6,054 nt of DNA. Origin: Thiotrichaceae bacterium. GTDB taxonomy: Bacteria > Pseudomonadota > Gammaproteobacteria > Thiotrichales > Thiotrichaceae. Within the stretch, counting starts at the first letter, position 1. Every line of letters begins with the position of its first letter. The notes under the pieces were generated by a model. The model did not search any database, had not been told where the DNA came from, and saw only the letters and a list, made by a program, of their open reading frames with translations. Location: the NCBI GenBank assembly GCA_027008665.1, contig JALVEA010000008.1, positions 1 to 6,054 on the forward strand, in the 5' to 3' direction. This document shows, one piece after another, positions 1-6,054 of the stretch. Both the position numbers and the translations under genes were made by a program.

Positions 1-178
1 TCTGATTACTCAATTTTATTTCCTGTAAACTGTTGATTCCACTTTAGTTGCTTTTCTAGTTATGAGGCTCAAGATAAACCAGAAAAAAGGAGTGAAAGAT
101 TTATCTTTTCCGATGCCGTTAGGCGAGGTCAGTGTTTATTATGTAACTTTGAAAAGCTGAAGCTTTCACTCCTAACAG
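1..178. other. region with no recognised gene, left of the operon
   Basis: I see no coding sequence here on either strand beyond short open stretches. Its right half holds the repeat described as a terminator candidate. Bases 1-36 are open in the first plus frame (eleven codons then TGA) and could be the tail of a convergent gene, but too little is visible to claim that. I find no convincing promoter or tRNA. Confidence 0.5.
82..173 (-). terminator. structured intrinsic-terminator candidate at the end of the unit
   Basis: A perfect 11-bp inverted repeat (163-173 with 88-98) starts six bases after the last stop. On the minus strand the second arm, CTTTCACTCCT, runs on into T5 at 87-83, so a T6 tract ends the structure, as in an intrinsic terminator. 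The enclosed 64 bases are unusually long for a terminator loop. They fold further in part: a 5-bp hairpin (153-157 with 162-166, tetraloop) and a GCC/GGC mini-hairpin around 115-124. A competing 8-bp pairing (71-78 with 100-107) crosses the long stem. This is most simply a terminator with a branched loop; a small RNA or a regulated terminator are alternatives. Confidence 0.4.
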
Positions 179-433
179 CTAGTCAAAAAAATCACGGCAT
201 TCTTTGTATTCTTCTAATGATCCTTGATGCTTTTCATTATAATGAAAATAACAAGGACTGTAGTGTTCGTGTTCAAACTGACAATAACCTCCGCCACGTA
301 TTGAGAAGTAATCTGTATCACAACAAGTCCATTGATCACAGCATCTTGTTTTAACTAAAGGCAGTCCTTCTTCTCCACAGAAGTGACAACGTTCCCCTTC
401 GATTGGTTTTGCTTTCATGCGATTATATGTCAT
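179..433 (-). CDS. small cysteine-rich, probably zinc-binding protein of unknown function
   Basis: I cannot assign a function. Counting from the ATG at 433, the protein has 84 residues with nine Cys (16, 19, 31, 32, 37, 38, 51, 61, 79) and five His. The pattern begins with CHFCG, a CxxC knuckle, then CCDQW followed by CC, then a stretch from 46 to 65 with GGG, Cys51, His55, His57, Cys61 and His64, ending near ECRDFF. This suggests two or more structural Zn sites, or a metal-binding or redox role. There is no signal peptide or membrane segment, so it is likely cytosolic. A start at 445 (88 aa, MRKK) is also possible. I prefer 433 because a purine-rich GAGAAAGAAA precedes it and the overlap with the upstream gene is only 11 bases instead of 23. 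The overlap suggests coupled translation with the hemerythrin-like gene. It is the last gene of the apparent unit, and a terminator-like repeat follows within six bases. That the frame is a real gene is well supported by its Cys/His patterning and tight packing. Confidence 0.8.
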   Translation of the reverse strand: MTYNRMKAKPIEGERCHFCGEEGLPLVKTRCCDQWTCCDTDYFSIRGGGYCQFEHEHYSPCYFHYNEKHQGSLEEYKECRDFFD

Positions 434-863
434 TTTCTTTCTCATCCATAACGTCTCGTACTACTGGGTATAAATGTTCAGCTTCGTCAACGATGCGGTC
501 GAAGACCATTTCAAACATATCGTCTGAGTCTTTCAAGAATTTTTCGTGATTTCTAATATAAAGTTTGCCGTGGCGACACCAACGTTTTTGGTATTGTTTA
601 AATACTCGTTTTATTTCTCCTGATCCTGATAAAAAGCGGTTGGCCGTTTGACGTACTTTATTATCACCATGAATCATAAGTGATTGATATATATTCTTTT
701 CTTCATCTTTTAGATGATCGTCTACTTTTTCAATATAGTCAAAAAAGAGTTTATTTAGAATATCAGTATCACAGATTTCACGGTCATTAATCATGTAATT
801 TAATACTTTGGTTAATTCTGCGATTTCATGGTTTTGTTCATTGAGATGGTCAATATCTATCAT
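423..863 (-). CDS. hemerythrin/HHE-like metal-binding protein (degenerate second half)
   Basis: This is probably a small soluble four-helix protein of the HHE cation-binding (hemerythrin-like) type; such proteins bind non-haem iron and can sense or carry O2 or handle redox stress. It has 146 residues, mostly charged helical sequence, with no signal peptide or membrane segment. The first half fits the pattern: His12 in a first helix, then His50-x3-Glu54 in DDHLKDEEKNIY. The second half ends in RIVDEAEHLYPVV, which lines up with the usual HxxxEEexLfP segment, but Arg123 stands where the His would be while Glu127 is kept. A helix-3 His is also not obvious; Glu83 lies near its place. His98, His106 and His130 are other possible ligands. 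The metal site may thus be altered or mononuclear, or this may be normal for the subfamily. The gene overlaps glgP by ATGA and its TAA lies inside the start of the next gene. The HHE assignment is by pattern only. Any link to glycogen metabolism is inferred from position. Confidence 0.75.
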   Translation of the reverse strand: MIDIDHLNEQNHEIAELTKVLNYMINDREICDTDILNKLFFDYIEKVDDHLKDEEKNIYQSLMIHGDNKVRQTANRFLSGSGEIKRVFKQYQKRWCRHGKLYIRNHEKFLKDSDDMFEMVFDRIVDEAEHLYPVVRDVMDEKENDI

Positions 864-3349
864 TTTAATGTCCCTAGTTGAGGTTTAATAGTTTTTAATT
901 TCCAGATGTCATGGTTGTATTCTTGCATGGTTCGGTCTGTTGAGAAGAAACCACTAGAAGCGGTGTTCATAATACTCATGCGTATCCATTGCGATTGATT
1001 TAGCCATGTTTGTGCAACTTGATTTTGTGTATCAACATAACTACGAAAATCTGCCAGTGTCATCCACGGATCATGTGGACTAAGTAGGCTATTGATAATG
1101 TCATCAAAAATATGCGGTTCGAGTGCGTTGAAATGATTTGACTTTAGTAGGTGCATAACATTTTGTAGATCATTGTCTTGTTGCAGGTAATCAATGGGTT
1201 GATAATGCGGTAATAGGGCTTCAATTTCATTGACCTTTAAGCCAAATAGGAAGAAATTGTCTTCTCCGACCTGTTCTAATATTTCAATATTAGCACCATC
1301 ATAGGTTCCAATTGTCAATGCACCGTTCATCATAAATTTCATATTGCCTGTGCCAGAGGCTTCTTTTCCTGCGGTTGAAATTTGCTCGGAAAGATCGGCA
1401 GCAGGGGCAATGATTTCCATGCTCGATACGTCGTAGTTAGGATAAAAAGCAATTTTTAATTTATCACCTACTTCGGGGTCGTTATTAACCACATAGGCAA
1501 TATTATTGATTAATTTAATAATCTTTTTTGCCATTACATAACTCGGTGCTGCTTTTCCGCCAACTAGGATGCAACGATTAACCCAGTTGTCTGTTTTGCC
1601 TTGTTTGATTTGAGAATATAAATGAATCATATGCAAGGCATTGAGCAATTGGCGTTTGTATTCATGAATACGCTTGACTTGAATATCAAATATTGATTCG
1701 GTATTAAATGCGATACCGCAAGTTTCTTGAATAATATGGGCTAACCGTTGTTTATTAGCTTGTTTAACTGCCTTGAATTGTGCATGAAATGCTTTTTGAT
1801 CTTCAGCAGCAAAGGGTTTTAATTGCGAGATTTTGCTTAAATCAGCAATCCATTCATCGCCAATGGTTTTATTAATGAGTTTGGTTAATAAAGGATTGGC
1901 GTGCACAATCCAACGTCGCGGGGTGACACCATTGGTTTTATTATTGAATTTTTCTGGCCAGAGGGCGTAGAAGTCTTTGAATAGACCTTGGCATAATAAT
2001 TTTGAATGTAAATCTGCGACACCATTGACGGAGAAACTACCAACAATGGCGAGATGTGCCATGCGAATTTGTGGATGAGGCCCTTCTTCAATAATAGAAA
2101 GTTGCCTTTGCTTTTCGATATTAGTAGGCCATTTTGCACGCACAGCATCCATAAAATGGGCGTTTATTTCATAGATAATATCCAATAAACGTGGCAATAA
2201 TGCCTGAAATAATTCCACTGACCATTTTTCTAATGCTTCAGGTAGTAGTGTATGGTTTGTATAGGCTAGTGTTTTGGTGGTGATTGCCCATGCTTGATCC
2301 CAACCTAGATTTTTTTCATCCATTAATAGACGCATTAATTCAGCAACTGAAATGGTCGGATGGGTGTCATTCATTTGAAACACATTTTTTTCAGCAAAAT
2401 ATTGGTAATTTTTCCCCTCTCTTAATTCCCAGCGACGTAATATATCTTGCAAACTGGCAGAGGCAAGAAAATACTGCTGACGTAGACGTAATTCTTTACC
2501 ATTTTCACTGCTATCATTAGGGTATAGCACCATGGTGATATTTTCGGCGGAGTTTTTAGCCGCCATTGATCCAGCGTAATCGCCTGCATTGAATTCATAT
2601 AAATCAAATTCTTCAGTTGCCGCTGCCTTCCATAAGCGCAATGTATTGACGGTATTATTTTTATAACCTGAAATGGGGACATCATAAGGGACGGCTAATA
2701 CATCATGTGTATCGACCCAATGCGCTCTTAAGTGATTGTTTTTATCTCGATAAAATTCTGTTCGACCACCAAAATGAACCCGTTGTGTATATTCAGGACG
2801 ACGTAATTCCCAAGGGTTGCCATGGCGTAGCCATTGATCTGGCTCTTCTTCTTGATAGCCATGATTGATTAATTGGCGAAACATACCGTATTCATAATGC
2901 AAACCATAGCCCATGACGGGGAGATTAAGGCTGGCACAACTGTCCATAAAACAAGCGGCTAAGCGTCCTAAACCGCCATTGCCTAGGCCTGCATCGGCTT
3001 CTACGGATTCGATTTCTTCTAAATCCATACAAAACCCTTCAAGGGTTTTACGCATATTGTCAGTTAAATCAAGATTGATCAGATGGTTGCCTAAAGCACG
3101 TCCCATAAGGAATTCTAAGGATAAATAATAGGCTTGCTTAACCCCTTTTTGTTCTTGTGCAGCTCGTGTTTTATGCCAATTTACCATCACACGGTCACGC
3201 AATGTTTTTGATACTGCTTCAAATAAATAATTCGGTGGGCAGCCTGTTTTACGCCCTATATGGTAGATTAAATAGCGTTTAAAGCTTTTCGCAAGTGCAT
3301 CAGGTGTACTTGGTAATGTTTGTATTTCTTCTGGGATGCAATTTTTCAT
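860..3349 (-). CDS. glgP: glycogen/alpha-glucan phosphorylase (GT35, PLP-dependent)
   Basis: This cytoplasmic enzyme releases glucose 1-phosphate from the non-reducing ends of glycogen with inorganic phosphate and pyridoxal phosphate. The 829 residues fit the family (E. coli GlgP about 815). The phosphorylase signature EASGTGNMKFMMN spans 663-675, with Lys671 as the PLP Schiff-base lysine. Other motifs are GLGNGGLGRLAACFMDS at 121-137, TNHT with His366, NGVTPRRW at 473-480 and KRIHEYKRQ with Arg560 and Lys565. These three basic residues keep the spacing of Arg569, Lys574 and Lys680 of muscle phosphorylase. The short N-terminus shows no sign of the regulatory phosphorylation segment of animal enzymes. 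Maltodextrin phosphorylase (malP) is the same family, but the glycogen context favours glgP. The ATG at 3349 is the only plausible start: an in-frame TAA lies eight codons upstream and the next Met is residue 55. Its Shine-Dalgarno is poor (AAGG one base before ATG). The TGA overlaps the next gene's ATG. Confidence 0.96.
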   Translation of the reverse strand: MKNCIPEEIQTLPSTPDALAKSFKRYLIYHIGRKTGCPPNYLFEAVSKTLRDRVMVNWHKTRAAQEQKGVKQAYYLSLEFLMGRALGNHLINLDLTDNMRKTLEGFCMDLEEIESVEADAGLGNGGLGRLAACFMDSCASLNLPVMGYGLHYEYGMFRQLINHGYQEEEPDQWLRHGNPWELRRPEYTQRVHFGGRTEFYRDKNNHLRAHWVDTHDVLAVPYDVPISGYKNNTVNTLRLWKAAATEEFDLYEFNAGDYAGSMAAKNSAENITMVLYPNDSSENGKELRLRQQYFLASASLQDILRRWELREGKNYQYFAEKNVFQMNDTHPTISVAELMRLLMDEKNLGWDQAWAITTKTLAYTNHTLLPEALEKWSVELFQALLPRLLDIIYEINAHFMDAVRAKWPTNIEKQRQLSIIEEGPHPQIRMAHLAIVGSFSVNGVADLHSKLLCQGLFKDFYALWPEKFNNKTNGVTPRRWIVHANPLLTKLINKTIGDEWIADLSKISQLKPFAAEDQKAFHAQFKAVKQANKQRLAHIIQETCGIAFNTESIFDIQVKRIHEYKRQLLNALHMIHLYSQIKQGKTDNWVNRCILVGGKAAPSYVMAKKIIKLINNIAYVVNNDPEVGDKLKIAFYPNYDVSSMEIIAPAADLSEQISTAGKEASGTGNMKFMMNGALTIGTYDGANIEILEQVGEDNFFLFGLKVNEIEALLPHYQPIDYLQQDNDLQNVMHLLKSNHFNALEPHIFDDIINSLLSPHDPWMTLADFRSYVDTQNQVAQTWLNQSQWIRMSIMNTASSGFFSTDRTMQEYNHDIWKLKTIKPQLGTLK
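871..875 (-). promoter_or_regulatory. ribosome binding site of the hemerythrin-like gene, inside the end of glgP
   Basis: AGGGA on the minus strand lies seven bases before the ATG at 863, within the last codons of glgP. It supports this start and, with the ATGA overlap, translation in step with glgP. Confidence 0.6.
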
Positions 3350-3374
3350 GCCTTGATTTCCATTTTTTTCTTAG

Positions 3375-3428
3375 AAAAAAGTATTTAATCATAAAATAAT
3401 GATAAGTGACTACGGTGATTAAATACTT
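3375..3428 (-). terminator. terminator-like or attenuator-like hairpin between glgA and glgP
   Basis: A perfect 13-bp inverted repeat (3416-3428 with 3379-3391) encloses a 24-base loop. On the minus strand the stem starts five bases after the glgA TAA. The second arm, TGATTAAATACTT, runs into a T6 tract at 3380-3375, the layout of an intrinsic terminator. The stem is very AT-rich and the loop long, so it is probably weak. The T-run can also pair with the A-run 3364-3370 (7 bp, 3-base loop), an alternative fold just before glgP. Partial termination, setting a GlgA/GlgP ratio, fits the position. A palindromic protein site or an mRNA processing site are other readings. Confidence 0.35.
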
Positions 3429-3433
3429 CTACT

Positions 3434-4873
3434 TTATTGATATAATTGCATATATTTTAACGCGCTTTTGCTCCAACTAAAATCTTGTTGCATTGCATTG
3501 CGTTGTAATTGATTCCAGCGTTTTTTATGTGAAAAAAGGTGCAAAGCACGTTGAATTGTGTTTACTAATGCTTTTGTTGTTGCACTGTCAAATACAAAGC
3601 CTGTGGCATTTTTTAATTCTGCATCAACAACGGTGTCGGCTAGACCGCCTGTGCGGTGTACGATTGGCAAGGTTGCATAGCGTAGACTATAAAGCTGATT
3701 TAAACCGCACGGTTCAAAGCGCGAGGGCATCATAAATAAATCACATCCTGCTTCAAGTAAATGCGCTTTTGCTTCGGAATATTCTATTGAGACCATAACG
3801 CGCTGTGGATGGTGGCGTTGTAATTCTAATAATTGTGCTTCAATAGATGGATGTCCTGTACCAATAAAGATGAAATTAGCATCACTAGTTTCTAATAATT
3901 GGGGAATTGCCTCAATAATCATATCCACGCCTTTTTGTTCCACTAAACGACTCACCATACCGAGTAGGGGGGCTGCCAAATGTTTTTTAGTCACTTCAAT
4001 ACCATTAGCTTCTAATAAGGCTTGTTTATTTTTTTGCTTGCCGGGATAAATTTGTTTGGCTGAATAATGATAAGGGAGTAGCGGGTCAGTGCGTGGATTC
4101 CATACTTCAGGGTCGATGCCATTGAGAATCCCTGTGAGCTTATATCGTCGATGTGATAAAACCCCTGCTAATCCATAGCCAAATTCGGGGGTACAAATCT
4201 CTTTTGCATAGCTAGGGCTAACGGTTGTGATTTGATCGGAGTAAATAATTCCTGCTTTGATCATTGACATATTGCCATAAAATTCAATCCCTTCTGATGA
4301 CCACCATTGAGGGGGTAATTGTAGGCGTTGAAATTCTTGTTGTGAGAAATAGCCACCATAGGCAAGATTATGGATGGTAAAAACACGTTTAGGGCGATCT
4401 ATTTCATGATCTAAAAAAGCAGAAACAAGACCTGTTTGCCAATCATTGCTATGTACAATTTCAGGTTTCCAATCAAGATTAAGATCATCCATCGCCAATC
4501 TAGCAACGGCTAATGAAAATAGGGCGAAGCGTTCAGCATTGTCGAACCAATCATAGCCTTCCGGATGTGTATAGGGATTACCTGCACGATCAAAAAGGGC
4601 AGGGCAATCAAGCAACCAAATAGGTAAGGAAAATTTTTCATGCTCTGTTTGCAAAATACGGACACTGTATTCTTTTGCCGCTAGTTCAAGCGTTAGCCAG
4701 CCGAGTATTGTAAAGCTTTTTAATTTTTTTAATACATCCTGATAAGCGGGTAGCACAATACGGATATCAATACCCTGTTGTTGCAGTGCATGAGGGAGAC
4801 TGTAAGCCACATCTCCTAATCCCCCCGTTTTGATTAATGGCCAGACTTCACTACTGGCAAATAATACTTTCAT
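3434..4873 (-). CDS. glgA: glycogen synthase GlgA (ADP-glucose type, GT5)
   Basis: This cytoplasmic glucosyltransferase transfers glucose from ADP-glucose to the non-reducing end of alpha-1,4-glucan. The 479 residues match the usual bacterial length (E. coli about 477). The N-terminal Rossmann domain carries the nucleotide-sugar signature KTGGLGD at 15-21, with Lys15 placed as in E. coli, and a conserved His168 in FTIHNLAYGG. The C-terminal GT-B domain has SRLVEQKG at 308-315, with Arg309 and Lys314 as the expected phosphate-contacting pair. It also has SRFEPCGLNQLYSLRYATLP from 384, with Glu387 as the conserved catalytic-site Glu, followed by RTGGLADTV. No expected motif is missing. The ATG at 4873 is chosen because the family starts at MKVLF/MQVL-type residues and an AAGGGAG site precedes it. 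The gene follows glgB closely. Its stop is followed within five bases by an inverted repeat that may limit read-through into glgP. KTGGLGD and the family resemblance point to ADP-glucose rather than UDP-glucose as donor. Confidence 0.97.
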   Translation of the reverse strand: MKVLFASSEVWPLIKTGGLGDVAYSLPHALQQQGIDIRIVLPAYQDVLKKLKSFTILGWLTLELAAKEYSVRILQTEHEKFSLPIWLLDCPALFDRAGNPYTHPEGYDWFDNAERFALFSLAVARLAMDDLNLDWKPEIVHSNDWQTGLVSAFLDHEIDRPKRVFTIHNLAYGGYFSQQEFQRLQLPPQWWSSEGIEFYGNMSMIKAGIIYSDQITTVSPSYAKEICTPEFGYGLAGVLSHRRYKLTGILNGIDPEVWNPRTDPLLPYHYSAKQIYPGKQKNKQALLEANGIEVTKKHLAAPLLGMVSRLVEQKGVDMIIEAIPQLLETSDANFIFIGTGHPSIEAQLLELQRHHPQRVMVSIEYSEAKAHLLEAGCDLFMMPSRFEPCGLNQLYSLRYATLPIVHRTGGLADTVVDAELKNATGFVFDSATTKALVNTIQRALHLFSHKKRWNQLQRNAMQQDFSWSKSALKYMQLYQ

Positions 4874-4877
4874 TGTT

Positions 4878-4884
4878 CTCCCTT
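4878..4884 (-). promoter_or_regulatory. glgA ribosome binding site
   Basis: On the minus strand AAGGGAG lies four bases before the glgA ATG, within the 24-base glgB-glgA gap. It is a strong Shine-Dalgarno match and supports the ATG at 4873 as the start. Confidence 0.7.
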
Positions 4885-4897
4885 TATCTAAGCCAAT

Positions 4898-6054
4898 CTA
4901 TAATATTTTTAAAAATAATGCTCCCAAAGGGGGCAATATAATATTGATGGAATGTTCAAAACCAGACCATGCGATATTTTCTGTCATAATATTGTGCTTA
5001 TTACCGCAATTGCTACCGGCATAATAATTAGAATCTGTATTGAGTATTTCCTGATAATTTTTTCCACTCGGAACACCTAAACGGTAATTTTCTCGCACTA
5101 GGGGGGTGAAATTTAAAATACAAACAATATGTTCTGATCTGTCCTTATTCCAACGAATAAAACTTAATACGGATTGACTTGAGTCGTGGCAATCGATCCA
5201 TTCAAAGCCATCATGAGAAAAATCAAGTTGATGCAAAGCTGCTTCATTTTTATAGATTTTATTGAGATCAGTAATGACTTGTTTAATGCCTTGATGGGTA
5301 TCTACTTCTAATAAATGCCAGTCTAAGGATCTACTTTCATTCCATTCTTGCCATTGTGCTATTTCACCGCCCATAAATAATAATTTTTTACCAGGGTGTG
5401 CATATTGCCATGCATACAATAAACGTAAATTAGCAAATTTTTGCCAATTATCTCCTGGCATTTTACTCAGTAGACTGTTTTTTCCATGTACCACTTCATC
5501 ATGGGATAGTGGCAAAATAAAATTTTCAGAATAACTATAAATCTGGCTAAAAGTAAGTTGGTCATGATGATATTGTCGATGTATGGGGTCATTTTCAATA
5601 TAGGATAAATTGTCATTCATCCATCCCATATTCCATTTCATTGAAAAGCCTAATCCGCCTAGCTCTACAGGGCGCGATACCATTGGCCATGCGGTTGATT
5701 CTTCAGCCATTGTTAATATCCCTGCATGTAAACCATGTACAATGGTATTCATTTCACGCAAGAAATTCATTGCATCAAGATTTTCTCGCCCTCCATAGGC
5801 ATTTGGTAACCATTCGCCATCATTGCGTGAATAGTCCAGATAGAGCATTGAAGCGACCGCATCGACGCGCAGACCATCAATATGGAATTCATCTAACCAA
5901 TATACGGCATTAGTAATTAAAAAATTACGCACTTCATTACGTGCATAATTAAAAATTAGCGTCCCCCAATCTTGATGCTCTCCTTGGCGTGGATCGGCAT
6001 GTTCGTATAAGGCATCTCCATTAAAACGTGCCAGTGCAAAAGCATCTTTAGGGA
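4898..6054 (-). CDS. glgB: 1,4-alpha-glucan branching enzyme GlgB, C-terminal part (5' end beyond window)
   Basis: This enzyme cuts alpha-1,4-glucan chains and rejoins them through alpha-1,6 bonds, making the branches of glycogen in the cytoplasm. The frame is open to the right edge (first full codon ends at 6052), giving 384 visible residues. The visible start reads PKDAFALARFNGDALYEHAD and continues without a stop, so the GTG at 5932 is an internal Val, not a start. GH13 catalytic residues are present: nucleophile Asp at visible residue 64 in DGLRVDAVASM, acid/base Glu 117 in MAEES, and Asp 185 in LSHDEVVHG. Their spacings of 53 and 121 match Asp405, Glu458 and Asp526 of E. coli GlgB as I remember them. 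The C-terminal all-beta domain is complete and ends at a TAG. The N-terminal CBM48 domain and first half of the barrel lie outside. The stop is 24 bases before glgA, implying co-transcription. Confidence 0.97.
   Translation of the reverse strand, partial: PKDAFALARFNGDALYEHADPRQGEHQDWGTLIFNYARNEVRNFLITNAVYWLDEFHIDGLRVDAVASMLYLDYSRNDGEWLPNAYGGRENLDAMNFLREMNTIVHGLHAGILTMAEESTAWPMVSRPVELGGLGFSMKWNMGWMNDNLSYIENDPIHRQYHHDQLTFSQIYSYSENFILPLSHDEVVHGKNSLLSKMPGDNWQKFANLRLLYAWQYAHPGKKLLFMGGEIAQWQEWNESRSLDWHLLEVDTHQGIKQVITDLNKIYKNEAALHQLDFSHDGFEWIDCHDSSQSVLSFIRWNKDRSEHIVCILNFTPLVRENYRLGVPSGKNYQEILNTDSNYYAGSNCGNKHNIMTENIAWSGFEHSINIILPPLGALFLKIL

Noticed and set aside
1..24. Start of another minus-strand gene at a TTG (11-13) with AGGA upstream
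   Set aside because: Only four codons would be visible and TTG starts are rare; a chance match cannot be excluded.
1..36. Tail of a convergent plus-strand gene (eleven codons and TGA)
   Set aside because: Too short to recognise; an open run of this size is expected by chance.
112..124. Integron attC-like core, GTTAGGC at 117-123
   Set aside because: Only one core-type heptamer is present and no paired second core or cassette layout is seen; a 7-base match is weak.
1885..2685. Open frames overlapping glgP (minus frames at 1885-2148 and 2422-2685, plus frame at 2284-2520)
   Set aside because: They lie wholly inside the well-supported glgP frame and show no recognisable protein features.
3380..3433. 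Sigma-70 promoter for glgP (TATGAT-like -10 near 3388-3393)
   Set aside because: No acceptable -35 hexamer at 16-18 bases upstream, and such -10 matches are common in AT-rich gaps.
5610..5913. Plus-strand open frames opposite glgB
   Set aside because: Antisense shadows of conserved glgB codons, without a ribosome binding site or known motifs.
4898..5932. glgB starting at the GTG at 5932, as a short 344-aa gene
   Set aside because: The frame stays open to the window edge and the added 40 residues match the GlgB barrel, so the GTG is an internal Val codon.
1..6054. CRISPR array, tRNA, rRNA or insertion sequence
   Set aside because: No regularly spaced repeats, tRNA-like cloverleaf, rRNA stretch or transposase frame was seen.

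Overview
The window comes from an AT-rich bacterial genome. All recognised genes lie on the minus strand and read from right to left. The three large proteins resemble gammaproteobacterial glycogen enzymes; GlgB and GlgP align well with the E. coli proteins from memory. That makes a low-GC gammaproteobacterium the best guess. Nothing in the sequence fixes the genus.

In transcription order, the layout is as follows. (1) glgB, the branching enzyme, is cut by the right window edge, so only its C-terminal 384 residues are visible (6054 to 4898). (2) glgA, an ADP-glucose-type glycogen synthase, is complete (4873 to 3434) and starts 24 bases after glgB behind a strong ribosome binding site. (3) An 84-base gap (3433 to 3350) holds a 13-bp inverted repeat followed by a T-run, resembling a weak intrinsic terminator or attenuator. 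(4) glgP, glycogen phosphorylase, is complete (3349 to 860). (5) A 146-aa hemerythrin/HHE-like protein (863 to 423) overlaps the glgP stop by ATGA. (6) An 84-aa cysteine-rich, probably zinc-binding protein of unknown function (433 to 179) overlaps the preceding gene. (7) A 178-base region without a recognised gene (178 to 1) holds an 11-bp inverted repeat enclosing 64 bases and ending in a T-run, a probable structured terminator.

Together, GlgA elongates alpha-1,4-glucan from ADP-glucose, GlgB adds alpha-1,6 branches and GlgP releases glucose 1-phosphate. Synthesis and breakdown therefore share one transcription unit or two adjoining ones. ADP-glucose pyrophosphorylase (glgC) and a debranching enzyme (glgX) are not in the window. 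The unusual part is the tail: an HHE-type metal-binding protein, apparently translationally coupled to GlgP, then a compact Cys-rich protein. The glycogen genes are conventional. The novelty lies in the two small downstream genes and in the two RNA-structure candidates.
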